Shown: positions 12,476 through 25,116 of the stretch, piece after piece
Numbering within the stretch: the first letter of the stretch is position 1
How the letters are laid out: the number at the start of each line of letters is the position of its first letter
Source of the DNA: Megascapheus bottae
Lineage: Eukaryota; Chordata; Mammalia; Rodentia; Geomyidae
Length of the DNA: 64,000 nt
Direction of reading: 5' to 3'
NCBI GenBank assembly: GCA_024803745.1
Contig: JANJXV010000262.1
Span: forward strand, 1,240,001 to 1,304,000
Program-made: the position numbers and the translations under genes
Notes under the pieces: model-generated
Database searches by the model: none
What the model saw: only the letters and a program-made list of their open reading frames with translations
Told to the model about the DNA's origin: nothing

Positions 12476-15400
12476 CTACTGAGTATGACGAATGAGGGAA
12501 ACCACTGAACCTAAGTTCCTTTGAGTCTGGCTTACTTCACTTAATATGATTTGTTCTAAGTCTTTCCATTTCCTAACAAATGGGGCGATGTCATTCTTTC
12601 TGACAGCAGCATAGAATTCCCTTGTGTACAAATACCACAACTTGTTGATCCACTCATCAACTGAGGGACATCTGGGTTGGTTCCATATCTTTGTTATGGT
12701 GAATAGTGCTGCAATGAACATTGTTGTGCTAGTGGGTTTAGTATGCCCTTGTTTCTGGATTGTTGGGTAAATGCCAAGTAGTGGAATTGCTGGGTCATAG
12801 GGGAGTTCTATGTTTAGCCTTTTGAGGCACTGCCACACTGCTTTCCATAGTGGTTGAACGAGTTTGCACTCCCATCAACAGTGTAGTAGTGATCCCTCCT
12901 GACCACATCGCCTCCAGCATCTGTTGTCATTCGTTTTCCTGATCCTGGCCATTCTAACTGGAGTGAGGTGGAATCTTAGAGTTATTTTGATTTGCATTTC
13001 TTTTATCACCAGATATGTTGAGCATTTCTTCATGTGTCTATAGGGCATTTTTGTTTCTTCTTCAGAGAAGACTCTCTTAAGTCTTTGGCCCATTTTTAGT
13101 GGAATGAGTGTTACTTTGGAGGTTAGTTTTGGAGTGATTCAATTTTTTGAGTTGTTGATATATTTTAGATATGAGACCTTTGTCCGTTGTTTGGTTGGTG
13201 AAGATCTTCTCACACTCGGTTGGCTTCCTGATTAGTTTACTAGATACATCCGTTGCCATACAAAAGCTCTGCAGTTTATTGCAGGCCCACTTATCCAGCC
13301 TTTCTCTGATTTGTTGTGATTCTTGGTCCTTATTAAGAAAGTTTCAACCTGTGCCAAGGAGGCTTAGTGTATCTCCTATTCCTTCCTGTAAAATTTTCAA
13401 TGTGTCAGCTTTTACCTCCTGGTCTTTGATCCATTTGGAGTTAATTCTAGTGCATGGTGACAAAGAAGGATCCAACTTAATTTTCTGCAGATGTTTAACC
13501 AGTTCTGCCAGCACAACTTGTTGAAGAGGCTATCTTTCTTCCATTCTATTTTTTTGGCTCCCTTGTCAAAGATTAGGTGGCCATAGGTCTGTGGTTTAAT
13601 ATCTGCGTCCGCAGTTCTATTCCATTGGGCTTCAGGCCTGTTCTTGTGCCAGTAGCAAGCTGTTTTGAGAATTATAACTCTGTAATAGAGTCTAAAGTTT
13701 GGAATTGAAATTCCTCCAGCGCTGTTCTTACTGCTAAGAAGTGTTTTAATATACGGGGTCTTTTATTATTCCATATGAAATTTTGAATTGCCTCTTCTAT
13801 TTCTTTAAAGAATGACATTGGGATGTTGATGGGTATTGCATTGAATTTGTAGATAGCCCTTGGCAAGATTGTCATTTTCACAATGTTGATTCTTCCAATC
13901 CAGGAGCATGGGAGGTTTTTCCATTTCCTTAGTTCTGCTTTAATTTCCTCTTTTAGGGTTTTAAAATTTTCATCTAAACGGTCCTTTTCATTCTTAGTTA
14001 AGCTAATTCCTAGGGACTTTATTTTCTTTGAGGCTATTGTGAAAGGAGTTTCTTTCCTGATTATTGCTATGTTCCTCTCAGTGTTGTCGTAAAGGAAGGC
14101 AGTTGATTTGTGAGGGTTGATTTTATGGCCTGCTACCCTTCCAAAGCTTTGAATCAGCTCAAGGAGCTTGGGAGTAGAGTCTATAGGATTCTTTAAATAC
14201 AGAATCATGTCATCTGCAAAGAGGGATAGTTTTATTTCCTCTTTCCCTATTTGGATCCCCTTTATGCTTGCTTCTTTCCTTATTGCACTGCCTAGGATTT
14301 CTCGTACTATGTTAAAAAGGAGTGGAGAGAGTGGGCATCCTTGTCTCCTTCCTGATTTTAGAGGGAATGGCTTTAGATTTTCACCATTAAGTATAATACT
14401 AGCAGTGGGTTTCTCATACACAGCCTTTATTACATTGAGAAATGTTCCATGAATTCCTAGTTTCTCCACATCTTTTTACATAAAGGGGTTTTGGATCTTG
14501 TCAAATGCCTTTTCCGCATCTATTGAGACAATCATGTGATTTTTGTCCTTGCTCCTGTTGATGTGTTGAATTATATTAATTGATTTGTGTATGTTGAACC
14601 AGCTTTGCCTCCCTGTGATGAATCCAGTTTGATCATAGTGTATAATTTTTTTGATGAGTTGTTGTAGACGGTTGGCCAGTATTTTGTTGAGAAGTTTTGC
14701 ATTGATGTTCATCAAAGAAATGGGTCTATAGTTCTCTTTCTTTGATGAATCTCTGTCTGGTTTGGGGATGAGGGATATACTGGCTTCACAGAATGAGTTT
14801 GGTAAAGAACCTTCATTTTCAATTTCGTTGAAGAGCTTGAGGAGTATTGGTGTGAGCTCTGCTTTGAAGACCTTATAGAATTCAGCTGTGAATCCATCTG
14901 GCCCTGGGCTCTTTTTAAGTGGAAGTTGTCTAATTTCCATTTCTATTTCAGAGCTTGAATTAGGTCTTTTGAGTTGGGTTAGCTCTTCTTGGTTCAGTGT
15001 GGGTATGTTAATATTGTCTAGGAATTCATGCATTTCATCTAGATTCTCAAATTTGTTGGCGTAAAGGTTTGAGAAGTATTCCCTCATGATATTCTGGATC
15101 TTGGTAATTTCTGTCGTGATATTACCATTTTCATCTGCGATTCATTTGCTAAGGGCTTGTCAATTTTGTTAATTCTTTCAAGAACCAACTCCTTGTTTTG
15201 TTGATTATTTCTATAGGTTTTTTTATTCCAAATCATTTAATTCTGCTTTGATCTTAATAATTTGCTTTCTCCTAATGGGTTTAGGGTTGGTTTGTTGCTC
15301 TTTTTCCAGGAGGTTAAGGTGAGACATTAACTAGTTGGTTTGCCATTTTTCCAACATGCTGTTGTAGGCACTCAGCGCTATAAATTTTCCCCTGAGTACT

Positions 15401-16232
15401 GCCTTTGTTGTGTCCCTAAGGAGTTGATATTTGTGTGCTCCTTATTGTTAAATTTCATAAACAGTTGGATATCTGTTCTGATCTCTTCGATTACCCATTG
15501 TTTTTGATTCAACAATGTGTTGTTCAGTCTCCATGAGTTACAGGGTTTTCTTTGGTGGAGATGTGTGTTCAGCTCCAATTTGATGCCTTTATGGTCTGAG
15601 AGTGTGTATGGAATTATTTCAGTGTTTCTGAATCTGTCCAGGTTTGCTTTATGGCCTAAGATGTGGTCTATATTGGAAAATGTTCCATGTGCTGCTGAGA
15701 AAAACCTATATTGTGGTGTTACTGGGTGGAATATTCTGCAGATGTCTGTTAGATCTAGTTGGGCTATATAGTTGTTCAGTTCTAAGGTTTCTCTGTTGAG
15801 TTTTTGCCTTGTTGATCTGTCCATAGGTGAGAGTGGTTTGTTAAACTCACCAACAATCACTGTATTTCGATCTATGTATGGTTTCAGTGTAAGTAAACTT
15901 TGCTTGATGAAGTTTGGAGCTCCGGGATTGGGTGTGTAAATATTTAGGATTGTTATGTCTTCCGGGACGAAAGATCCCTTTAGTAGTATGTAGTAACCTT
16001 CTTTGTCTTTTCTTACTAATTTTAGTTTGAAGTCTATTGTATCTGATATGAGGATGGCAACTCTAGCCTGTTTATGGGGGCAGTTAGCTTGATAGAGTTT
16101 ATTCCAACCTCTCACTTTCAAAAGATGATTGTTTTTGGGTAAGATGTGTCTCTTGAAGTCAGCAGAACGATGGCTCTTGCTTTTTGATCCAACTAGACAA
16201 CCTATGCCGTTTAATTGGAGAGTTAAGTCCAT
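12476..16232 (-). pseudogene. L1 ORF2 remnant, unit c
   Basis: The endonuclease piece (15,378-16,232, 284 codons) includes GEFNKPLSPMD, an altered GDFN motif, and SDHKGI. The reverse transcriptase is split into 14,476-15,087 and 13,672-14,469, the latter with [12 protein letters not shown]. The break between them is a single in-frame TAA produced by 'ttttta' in place of 'ttttaa'. A deletion near 15,140 removes about 37 bases between the endonuclease and reverse transcriptase pieces relative to unit a. The C-terminal tail is at 12,476-12,838 after a frame break. Confidence 0.9.
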
Positions 16233-16394
16233 TGATATTGAGAGTTAGGATTGAGAGATATTTATTAGTTCCTACCATTTTTAAAAGATTTTAGTAGGGC
16301 CTGTGTCTTGACAGTTCTTGTGGTCCTTAGATGGTATGCTCTTTAGGTGCCATTTCTTTCCCTATATTGCATTTATTTTGGTTTTCTATGTATA

Positions 16395-17509
16395 GAGCAT
16401 CTTTGAGAATTCTCTGTAGTGTTGGTTTTGTTTCGACATATTGTTGCAGCTTTTCCCTGGAATGGAATGTTTTTATTTTTCCCTCAGTTATGAATGAGAG
16501 CTTAGCTGGCTACAGTATTCTTGGTTGGTAGTTATTTGATGTAAGGGCATGATATATATGCTTCCAGTCACTTCGTGCTTGCATGGTCTCTGCTGAGAAA
16601 TCTGGGGTTATTCTGATTGGTTTGCCTTTGTAGGTTACTGATCCCTTTTCCCTGGCTGCCTTTAGGATCTTTCCTTTCGTTTCTATTGATCCAGTTCGGA
16701 TCACAATGTGGCGGTGGGATGTTCTTTTCTGGTCAGGTCTGTTTGGGGTTCTAAAAGCTTCTCGTATCTGGATGTGTCTGCCCTTCTGGATATTTGGGAA
16801 ATTCTCTGAGATGATTCCCTGAAGTATATTTCCAATACCATTGACCTCTTTCTCCACGCCCTCCTCAATACCAACTAGCCTTAAATTAGGCTTCCTAATT
16901 GTATCTTGGACCTCCTGAAGCGCTCTCTCATATTTCCTAGATTTGGATTGACTCATTTTCTGTTCTTTATAATACCTAAATTATCTTCAGCCACGGAAAT
17001 TCTCTCCTCTGCAATGTCTAACCTGCTACAAAGCTATCTACTTTATTTTTCATCTCCCTTGCTTCTTATTGCTCACTTTTGATGCCTTGCATCCCTTGTT
17101 TTAGATCATGTATGGATTTCTTTATCTCCTTGATTTCCTTTTGAGTGGTTAGCTCAGTAGCTTTATTTTCTTTGGACATTTGCTGGAGTTTGGTCACGTT
17201 TTTATTTGTGGATTCTTTGAATTCATCCATCTTTCTTTGAAAAACCTTTACAATGGCCTCCTTTATGCCTTCTTCTTTTTCACTTATCACCTTGTTTTTG
17301 CTTTCCTCTTGTTCAGGTATGGCTTCCTCCATTATCTCTTTCTTTATATTTTCACATTGTTCATTAATGATGTTTATCAATTGCATTTGTGTAGCAATTG
17401 GAAGACTCTCCTCTAGGTTTGCCAGTGACTGTTCCATTGTCTGTTTACATTGGGTGGGGGATGTTGTTTCTTGATTTGACATTTTTCTTGAGTTTCTTGT
17501 TCTGCCCAT
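16395..17509 (-). pseudogene. L1 ORF1 remnant, unit c
   Basis: The coiled-coil half is open from 17,509 to 17,066. The RNA-binding half (16,510-16,956) is the best preserved in the window, containing NLRLVGIEEG, AAREKGSVTYKGKPIRI and FSAETMQARSDWKHI, and ending at the TAG after NYQPRIL. In known L1 ORF1 the reading continues past this point into a PAKLSF-type segment, which is still visible downstream here, so the TAG is a true truncation. Confidence 0.88.
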
Positions 17510-18067
17510 TTGAAAATGGGAGCAAGATTACTACTAAATACGATTATAGTTTTTCAGATATAACCAACCTAGACCTCTGTAGCTGGCAGACACTAGATGT
17601 TCACAAGTTTTGATTGGTATTATCACTCTTTCTTTCTGTGCACTTACAGACCAGCCTAATACAACCACTGATAAGCGATTTATACCCAAAACAATAAGCC
17701 TCTCAATCCAATCTCTATTGCCTTTAAGTCCCTCTGAGCCTAGAGAATAATTAACCACCTACATATACAATATTGCTCAACAGCCATCAAGTGTAGATCC
17801 GTGCAGTATAAGGGTTGAAAGACGAGGAGAGGTCCAGAGATAGAAAAAAAGAATGAGAGAGGTCAGGGGAGGTGCAAGAGGATTAACGTAGGAGTGTAAG
17901 AGTATTGTAGTAATGAAGAAAAGCTATAGCATAAGGATAACTGACATAAGTTGGTAAGTAGGAAGCATATTTGAGTACAAAGTTTGGAAAGTATTAGAAT
18001 AAAACTTATGTGTTGCTGTACGACTAGCTCTTAGCCCAACCAGTGGCCTCACAGTGGACCATGGGAT

Positions 18068-19443
18068 GGATCTCTTTTTCTTGTCTACGTTGAGGGAAAG
18101 GGGTATTTCACAAGATGCAGAAGCGAAGATTTCAGAAGCAAATGCTGTGAGTGAATTAGCTCGTAAAAATCATTTTTATTTTCTTTTATCTTTCTGCCAG
18201 TCTTGGGGCTTGAATTCAGGGCCTGAGCACTGTCCTCGGGTTTTCTCAAGTCTAGCCCTCTGCCACTTGAGCCACAGTGCCACATCTAGATTTTCTATCT
18301 ATGTGGTACTGAGCAATCAAACCCAGATCTTCATGGATGCTAGGCAAGCACTCTACCACTATGCCAAACTCTCAACCCTGACATAGTAATTATAAAGTCC
18401 TCCTCATCATCATCATCATATCCAAATATCCTTTCTCCTACAAAGAATGAACACTTAACTGTGTCTAATGCTTTTTTTTATTTCAGTAATTCTTCTGTGT
18501 TTTTCCCTCTTGCATTTTTTACACATGACAGCAAAGCTAATCATCAGGAAAAAATTGATTAGGATACAGAAACCTAATAATATCCTAGTAGATTGACGTC
18601 AAAAATATGTGCAAGATGCCCTGTGTGTTTGACCTAGTGGGAGAGTCCTTGGCTACCAAGCAGTAAGCCTCAGGTTTGATTCCTCATTACCACATACATA
18701 GAAAACGCTGCAAGTGGTGCTGTGGCTCGGTGGGACAGCTAAAGCCTAAAGAAAGCCCAAGAACAATGTTCACACTCTGAGGTCAAGTCCCAAGACTAGC
18801 AAAAACAAAAAAATTCGACAAGGGGCAAAATGCAGGCAGAGAAGGCACTGTGAAGCAAATGTTTTGTAAAGGATGAGGGCAATATTGACCCTTAAGTTTG
18901 GATCTTACCTAAGAAAGGCTCCTTGAGCCTGAGACCAGACTGGTAGTTGGGCCTAGTGGAAGACATTGGGATTGGACAAATAAGGTGTGCTGTATACTAC
19001 ATCCACATGTATATTGTGAGATTGGAGGAGAGATTCAGCCTCCAGTATGTCTTTGGTGAGGTCTTTTGTGAGCAAGGATCTTTGGTCATTGGGCCCTGAA
19101 AGGTGACCCTGCCTCCCTCACAATGGAACAGAATATGGAACCCTGGTAACCAAGCCACTGTAACTAACAACCAGCTCAAGCCAGCTCACTTGGCCTGTGG
19201 CTCAGGAGGAAGAAAGATGTTGCTGTGCTGTTGCCAAAGGTCAGGAAACTCGAGTCTCAGGCATGGAATTTGTGGATGTCTTACTCGAAGATGTACATGC
19301 TAGATCATTGCCAAGCCACAAATCCAGTATAACAGAACTTTCTCTAAGAAGAAGGCCAGGAAAATCCAGGGCAACCAGATGAGGTAAATTTCTAAGAAGA
19401 AATGTATTTGACCCCATCATCCTCCCCACACACTACAACTTTC
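18068..19443 (+). repeat. Host-derived spacer of unit c
   Basis: Complete spacer, about 1.38 kb, between the unit c L1 5' end and the poly(T) of unit d. SINEs lie at about 18,185-18,385 (minus strand) and 18,615-18,815 (plus strand). The exon-like ORF is at 19,206-19,383. Between the second SINE and the exon is a stretch also matching about 25,980-26,250 inverted, with no recognisable repeat. Confidence 0.85.
19206..19383 (+). pseudogene. Exon-like ORF in spacer c
   Basis: 178 bp, the same length and frame as the copy at 5,320, preceded by CTCAG and followed by a donor-like GTAAAT. The reading differs from copy a at several residues but has no internal stop before the shared terminal TGA. 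Function is not recognised. Confidence 0.42.
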
Positions 19444-21062
19444 TTTTTTTCATTTTTTTATTGTAATTAGTAAAAGGGTTAGAAGATATTTGCCAGATAG
19501 AAGGTGCATTAATTCACATACATTGATACCCTTTCCCATGTCTTGGTACCCATTTCCCTCCAACCCCACACCCCCCACCCGTCTTGGTTTGCCCCCCTTC
19601 CCTATCAAATTTCAAATATCCAAATACAAATAAATTCAATATATCAGATAACAAAGTGAGATACTATACCAATATGGGATAACCAAGGGACAGCAAGCGA
19701 GATGAGAGACAACATAGTACATTAAGGACAACAATCATTCATTATATGGCTTTTGTGTCAATATCCTGGAGGTCCTTTCAATTCGCTTCACATTATATGG
19801 CCTTATATATGACCTTTTGCTCTATTGACAATCTCTGCTAGTAGAGCCCAAGGTTTCTACTGATTATGACGAATGAGGGAAACCACTGAGCCTAAGTTCC
19901 TTTGAGTCTGGCTTACTTCACTTAATATGATTTGTTCTAAGTCTTTCCATTTCCTAACAAATGGGGCGATGTCATTCTTTCTGACAGCAGCATAGAATTC
20001 CATTGTGTACAAATACCACAACTTGTTGATCCACTCATCAACTGAGGGACATCTGGGTTGGTTCCATATCTTTGCTATGGTGAATAGTGCTGCAATGAAC
20101 ATTGTTGTGCTAGTGGGTTTAGTATGCCCTTGTTTCTGGATTGTTGGGTAAATGCCAAGTACTGGAATTACTGGGTCATATGGGATTTGTATGGTTAGCG
20201 TTTTGAGGCACTGCCGCACTGCTTTCCATAGTGGTTGAACTAGTTTGCACTCCCACCAACAGTGTAGTAGTGATCCCTCCTGACCACATCCCCTCCAGCA
20301 TCTGTTGTCATTCGTTTTCCTGATCCTGGCCATTCTAACTGGAGTTAGGTGGAATCTTAGACTTGTTTTGATTGGCATTTCTTTTATGACCAGAGATGTT
20401 GAGCATTTCTTCATGTGTCCATAGGCCATTTTTGTTTCTTCTTCAGAGAAGACTCTCTTTAAGTCTTTGGCCCATTTTTAATGGGATGGGTGTTACTTTG
20501 GAGTTTAGTTTTGGAGTGATTCAATTTTTTGAGTTGTTGGTATATTTTAGATATGAGGCCTTGGTCCGTTGTTTGGTTGGTGAAGATTTTCTCCCACTCT
20601 GTAGGCTTCCTGATTAGTTTACTAGCTATATCCGTTGCCATACAAAAGCTCTGCAGTTTAATGCAGTCCCACTTATCCAGCCTTTCTCTGATTTGTTGTG
20701 ATTCTTGGTCCTTATTAAGAAAGTTTCGACCTGTACCAAGGAGGCCTAGTGTATCTCCTATTCCTTCCTGTAAACTTTTCAGTGTGTCAGCTTTTACCTC
20801 CATGTCTTTGATCCATTTGGAGTTAATTCTAGTGCAAGGTGACAAAGAAGGATCCAACTTTAGTTTTCTGCAGGTGTTTAACCAGTTCTGCCAGCATAAC
20901 TTGTTGAAGAGGCTATCTTTCTTCCATTCTATTTTTTTGGCTCCCTGGTCAAAGATTAGGTGGCCATAGGTCTGTGGTTTAATATCTGGGTCCGCAGTTC
21001 TAATCCATTGGACTTCAGGCCTGTTCTTGTGCCAGTACCAAGCTGTTTTGAGAATTATAGCA
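19444..21062 (-). mobile_element. L1 3' end, array unit d, truncated at duplication breakpoint
   Basis: Poly(T), 3' UTR and the C-terminal third of ORF2 only. Unit c and unit d are joined by spacer c in the usual way. At 21,062 the L1 stops inside ORF2, at the point where copy A of the large duplicated block begins. The junction base pair GC is shared by both parent sequences, so this truncation looks like a rearrangement breakpoint, not ordinary 5' truncation during insertion. Confidence 0.9.
19857..21062 (-). pseudogene. L1 ORF2 C-terminal remnant, unit d
   Basis: The piece 19,857-20,429 keeps the complete C-terminal Cys motif, [18 protein letters not shown], followed by the conserved tail, which the other units have lost by frame breaks. 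The piece 20,459-20,857 carries the preceding linker. One frameshift near 20,430-20,460 separates them. Confidence 0.88.
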
Positions 21063-21320
21063 GTGTCCCTGGGCTCTTCAGCTCAAGGCTACAACCTTAA
21101 ACACCTTGAGCCACAGTGTCACTTCTGGTTTTCTGGTGCTTAAGTGGAAGTAACAGTTTCATGGACTTTAGTGTCTGGCCTGGCTTTGAACTGTGATCCT
21201 CAGAACCCAACCTTCTGAGATCATTTCCAGCTATTTTTTGGTGTAAGTGGTACAGAGTAATTGAACACAGGGCTTTGTGCATACTAGGCAAGCAAACTAC
21301 CACTAGTGTGCACTCCAGCC
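21061..21320 (-). repeat. SINEs: B1-type dimer, 5' cut by breakpoint, then ID-like half
   Basis: The right-half motif (CTCTTCAGCTCAAGGCTAC...TTGAGCCACAGTG) and B1-like half (GGCCTGGCTTTGAACTGTGATCCTCAGA) are read in minus orientation to about 21,220. A partial ID-like head with GTGCATACTAGGCAAGCAAACTACCACTA follows. In copy B the same SINE begins about 30 bp further left, at 56,365. Confidence 0.75.
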
Positions 21321-21344
21321 TTAGATAAGAGCTTTCTTTTTCTT

Positions 21345-21730
21345 TTTCTTTTTTTCACTCATGGGGCTTGAACTCTGGGCCTGGATGTTTACCTTAAGCT
21401 CTTCAGCTCAAGGCAAGAGCTCTACCACTTGAGGCACATTGTCATTTTGAATTTTCTGGATTATTTGGAAATAAGATTCTCACAGATTTTTATGCCTGGG
21501 CCGTCTTTGAACCTCGATCCTCCAGGGTAGCTAGGATTACCAGGGTGAGCCACCAGTCACGGGCATTAAATTATTATTTTTTGCATGTCCTATGGCTTCA
21601 ACTCATGGCCAGAGCACTGTCCTAGGGCTTGCTCAAGGATAGCACTTTACTTCAGCCAGCCAACTCCCGGTCCAAATAGGCCACTCTTGAAGCTAGAATT
21701 ACAGAGATCGGCCATAATACTGGCATGTTG
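21345..21730 (-). repeat. Two SINEs in tandem (B1-type dimer, then ID-type fragment)
   Basis: The first (about 21,345-21,570) reads GGGGCTTGAACTCTGGGCCTGG through to GTAGCTAGGATTACCAGGGTGAGCCACC, the reverse of a B1-like head. The second (about 21,580-21,730) has the GGCTTCAACTCATGGCCAGAGCACTGTCC motif, but its head is diverged. Confidence 0.65.
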
Positions 21731-21824
21731 TTATCTAAGTATATAATTTTTCTTCTATTTTTGATGGCTTTTCCTTAGTGTACATATTTCCTACATATTT
21801 TATGGAAAACTTCCTTCCCACTGG

Positions 21825-22025
21825 GGCCATAAGTTAAGCCTAGTGGAAGAGTTCTTGCCGAGCATGAATGAAGACCCAAGTTCAATTCCTCAGCACAACA
21901 TTGATAAAAAAAGATAAAAGTGGTGCTGTGGCACATGTGATAGAACTTGCGCCTTAAGAATAAACAAAAACAAAAACACGGATCGTGCTCAGGTCCTGAG
22001 TCTAAGCCCAGTACTGGCAAAAAAA
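21825..22025 (+). repeat. ID-like dimeric SINE
   Basis: Plus orientation. A head with CCTAGTGGAAGAGTTCTTGCC precedes a right half ending CAGGTCCTGAGTCTAAGCCC and an A-rich tail. The matching copy lies at about 57,150-57,350. Confidence 0.72.
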
Positions 22026-22599
22026 ATTCTGCCCAAAGTAGACGTTTAAACTTATTGTACTTTTCAAAAAATTTGTTGTTCAAGGTGATATACAAAGAGA
22101 TAGCTGTTACATATGTAATGAGTACATTTCTTGTAAACACTGTTAGCCCCTCCCCCGTTTTCTCTTTCCCTTCCCCCCAAGTCATAAATTTCATTTACAA
22201 CAAATATATATGTATTTTCATTCCTGAAAAAAATAGTTTAAAATGTGTTCAAATAAATGATATAGGTTGATATATTTATCAAAATGGATGACTTGAACTC
22301 TAAAATAAACATTCTAAGTAATTTTTCTCATAAAATTGTAGTAATGCTATAAAACTAATATAAAAGGAATTTTAGTTATTAATTTCTTATGTTTTACCTT
22401 TAACATTATTACACTAAGCATACTGTTTATGGTATTAATACAGACAGCATGAAATATGATTATGTAAAAAAATTAAATGATTAAAAATAGTAAGGTTGGG
22501 GGCCAGTAGTTTGGCTTGGTGGCACACACCCTGGACTGGCAAAAAAGAAGTATGGTTAGATAAAACAGATTTATTTCCAAATGTGTGGAAAATGGTATG

Positions 22600-22800
22600 A
22601 TTTCTTGTTTGGCTAGTCCTGGGGCTTGAACTGAGGGACCAGGAACTGTCCTTGGCCACATTTGTTCAAGGGTGGCACTCTGACACCTGAGCAACAGTGC
22701 CCCATCTGCTTTTTCTGTGTATGCAGTGCCGAGGAATTGAATCAAGGTCTTCTTGTATACTAGGCGAGCACTCTACAACTAGGCAACATTAAAAGCCAAA
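22600..22800 (-). repeat. ID-like dimeric SINE
   Basis: Minus orientation: CTAGTCCTGGGGCTTGAACTGAGGG, then ACCTGAGCAACAGTGCCCC, then GAGCACTCTACAACTAGGC. Present at the same place in copy B (about 57,925-58,115). Confidence 0.75.
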
Positions 22801-23212
22801 GTAGATTTTTGATGCTATTGTGGAGTTTTAATTTTCTTAAATATTTGTACAAAGCACAATGGATATATAAACAGACTTGAACTCACAGAACAGAGTCCCA
22901 CATAATATTACAGTTACTCTGGCACTTCTCCCGATTGACAAAACACATTTCCAGGCATCTGCTCTGTCCTTAAGCTTTGGTAGCTGACTTGTCTTTCCAT
23001 GGAGGCCTGGCCTGGATTCCTGGTGATTCCATGCATTTCATAGTTCCCTGTATATCCAGTAAGGTTGTCTTCTATGGGACCAGACCTGTCTGGTTTTTGG
23101 CCCACCCAGGACCTATGTGTCTGAGGTCTCACATTATAAGTGGAAAATAAAACACAGTATAATAAGCACTGAAGAACTGCACACCATAATATTAACAATG
23201 AGAATTTAATAG

Positions 23213-24032
23213 TTAGCAAAGTAAATACAATGAATACTTGACAAGAATCATGAGAGCAAGATAAAGAGATGTCTTTTTAGGAAGGGGACAGGGAAGCTCT
23301 AAATCCAGACTGGCCTCCAAGTTGCCTTCAGACATTAATTCTCCTTCAGAGTCCTCAGAAGAGTCTCCTTCCTCATGAGAAACAGAATGTCCTTCCTGAG
23401 TTAAGAGGGGGATGGATTCTGGTTTGTCGAATGGAGATCGAGTCTCTTTTAGTGAGATGGATGGGTCTGGATATTCTGTGAGGATGGATTCATTTTCCTC
23501 CAATGAATCCAGTATTGAGAGTACACTTGCTGCTTCCCATGGGGACATTTTCCATGAGCCCAGCTTGTGCCCCTTCAGCTTGCACAATAAGTGGAGTGTT
23601 ACTCTGACTCAGATGGACTGACTCTGGGTGGAGTGTGAAAGGAAACGGAAGGAAATCTGGCTGCTCTTTTTCTTCCTCCATAGTTTCTGCAGGTTCAACT
23701 GTGTCACACATGGGGTTCAGAGCAAAAGGTATATCCATAGGACTCTAAACCTGTTTGGTAATTTCTACAGAAGGCCCATGGTTTCTGGAGTGCAGTGATG
23801 ATTCTCAGTCTCCATCAGTCACCAGCTCCATTGGTGGGTTTTTCATACGGAGTTCAGGATAAGCTCTTCCACGATGACCCAAACCAAAGAATGGAAATAC
23901 GTACAGAGTGGACAGAGTGGACTCTGCAAGTTGAAGTGTCACTCAACTTCCATGAGGATCTAATGGAGGAACCTGTAGAACTAGAGTTTGGACTGAACAT
24001 TGAGGAGGTGTAGGGTCTTTCTAATGAGTACT
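23213..24032 (-). pseudogene. Unrecognised acidic last exon, copy A
   Basis: After an acceptor-like CTCATTAG near 24,033 an open reading begins KDPTPPQCSVQTLVLQ and continues, with three stops in copy A, through IPFALNPMCDTVEPAETMEE and PDFLPFPFTLHPESV to 23,490. A second frame (23,213-23,587) then carries SILDSLEENESILTEYPDPS and an acidic tail ending at PCPLPKKTSL. Together they look like one long terminal exon split by a frameshift near 23,590. I do not recognise the protein. In the 375-bp second part about 12 bases differ between copies A and B and most change the amino acid, so I see no sign of purifying selection. Confidence 0.4.
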
Positions 24033-24065
24033 TATTCCCGAGTCCTTTCAGAGGAGAGACATTAC

Positions 24066-24600
24066 CTGGCTGACACCACCCATAAAGGGCATTGTGCCAA
24101 GCTCTGTAGAAGTAAGGGCCAACCAATATCTAGACCACATGGGCTTCCTACTCACAGGTTCTGAGGCACCCACACCAGGACTTCTACTTTTTCTTGGTCT
24201 TACTGGTCGCATATTCCTCCAGCTGGTCAAAAAGTTTGTGTTTAGAAGAGCAGGTCCAAAGCCGACATGTGGAGCCTCATATAGAGCTTGAGTTGTGTCA
24301 GGGTGTGGCAGTTCTTGAACTCGTAGAAATCACTCGGGTAGAAGTCCATTCACATCGTATAGATGGAACACATGATGCTGTGGGCACATTCGGTACAAGG
24401 AAAGTGAGAGCCTTCTCTCTCCATCCTGAGCCTTTTACCAAAGCCCCTTTCTTGCAGGATTCTAATGCTGTGGCTGTCCTGCAGAGATGTGCACTTATGT
24501 GCTGGGAGGGGGGTAAGAGACACTCGAGAACAGGATGACTTTTACACCCCACTTCCAGAAGCTTCTGAGAGAGGCCTCTATGCATCTGTCCAAAGTAAAC
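24066..24600 (-). pseudogene. Candidate exons of the unrecognised gene, copy A
   Basis: Reading the minus strand, an exon-like stretch down to 24,156 (LLNTNFLTSWRNMRP to GVGASEP) ends at a consensus GTGAGT. A 38-bp segment, 24,103 to 24,066 (ELGTMPFMGGVSQ), lies between a CTTCTACAG acceptor and GTAATG. Upstream, LSLSLYRMCPQHHVFHLYDV lies in the same frame as LLNTN but is followed by a TGA present in both copies. Frames alone do not settle the structure. It may be a decayed gene. Confidence 0.28.
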
Positions 24601-24669
24601 GCATCTTAAATTAACTAAGTAAATGCTCTAAATAAATCAATAAGTGAATGCTCTAAATAAAGAACTAAA

Positions 24670-24890
24670 TGCTCATTCCTCTAATCTTAGCCACCCAGCA
24701 GGCTGAGCTCTGAAGATCATAGTGGAAAGACAGTGTAGTCAGTAAAAGTCTAAAGGCACTTGTCTTCAATTAGGCAGCAAAAAGCCAGAACTTGACCTAT
24801 GACTCAAATGGTACAGTGCTAATTTTTGAACACCAAAGGGATGGCATTTAGACCTGGGTTCAGGTTCAAGTGGCAGCACTGGACTACACA
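24670..24890 (+). repeat. Old B1-type dimeric SINE
   Basis: Plus orientation, diverged: TCTAATCTTAGCCACCCAGCAGGCTGAGCTCTGAAGATCA is the B1-like head, and ACTCAAATGGTACAGTGC to GGGTTCAGGTTCAAG is the right half. Confidence 0.6.
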
Positions 24891-25116
24891 CCAAAATGTA
24901 AATGCTTTCAGGTTCTAACAGGCAAAGCTATCACAATCCCTCCCTGATGGCTCAAAATTGATTCACCCCCAGCTTTTCCTCTGACTCCAGTATTTCACAG
25001 GCCTCCGCCATTAGTACTGACACCTCATTGCTTACTGGGAAATGGGATTTCCTAGGATGTCACCTAGGTGAGGGCTGCAGTTGGGAGCCACTTACTCATG
25101 CCTGAAATCCAACTTC

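Larger units (their letters stand above)
12371..18067 (-). mobile_element. L1 retrotransposon, array unit c (3' tail deleted)
   Basis: ORF2, ORF1 and 5' UTR are present. The poly(A) tail and roughly 310 bp of 3' UTR were lost in the deletion that joins it to spacer b. Landmarks lie about 6.5 kb from unit b, which is 7.4 kb once that deletion is added back. Its 5' end at 18,067 meets spacer c at the same base as in the other units. Confidence 0.92.

Noticed and set aside
23795..24538. Plus-strand ORFs opposite the candidate exons, present in both block copies
   Set aside because: They lie antisense to splice-flanked minus-strand readings and have no splice or start context of their own.
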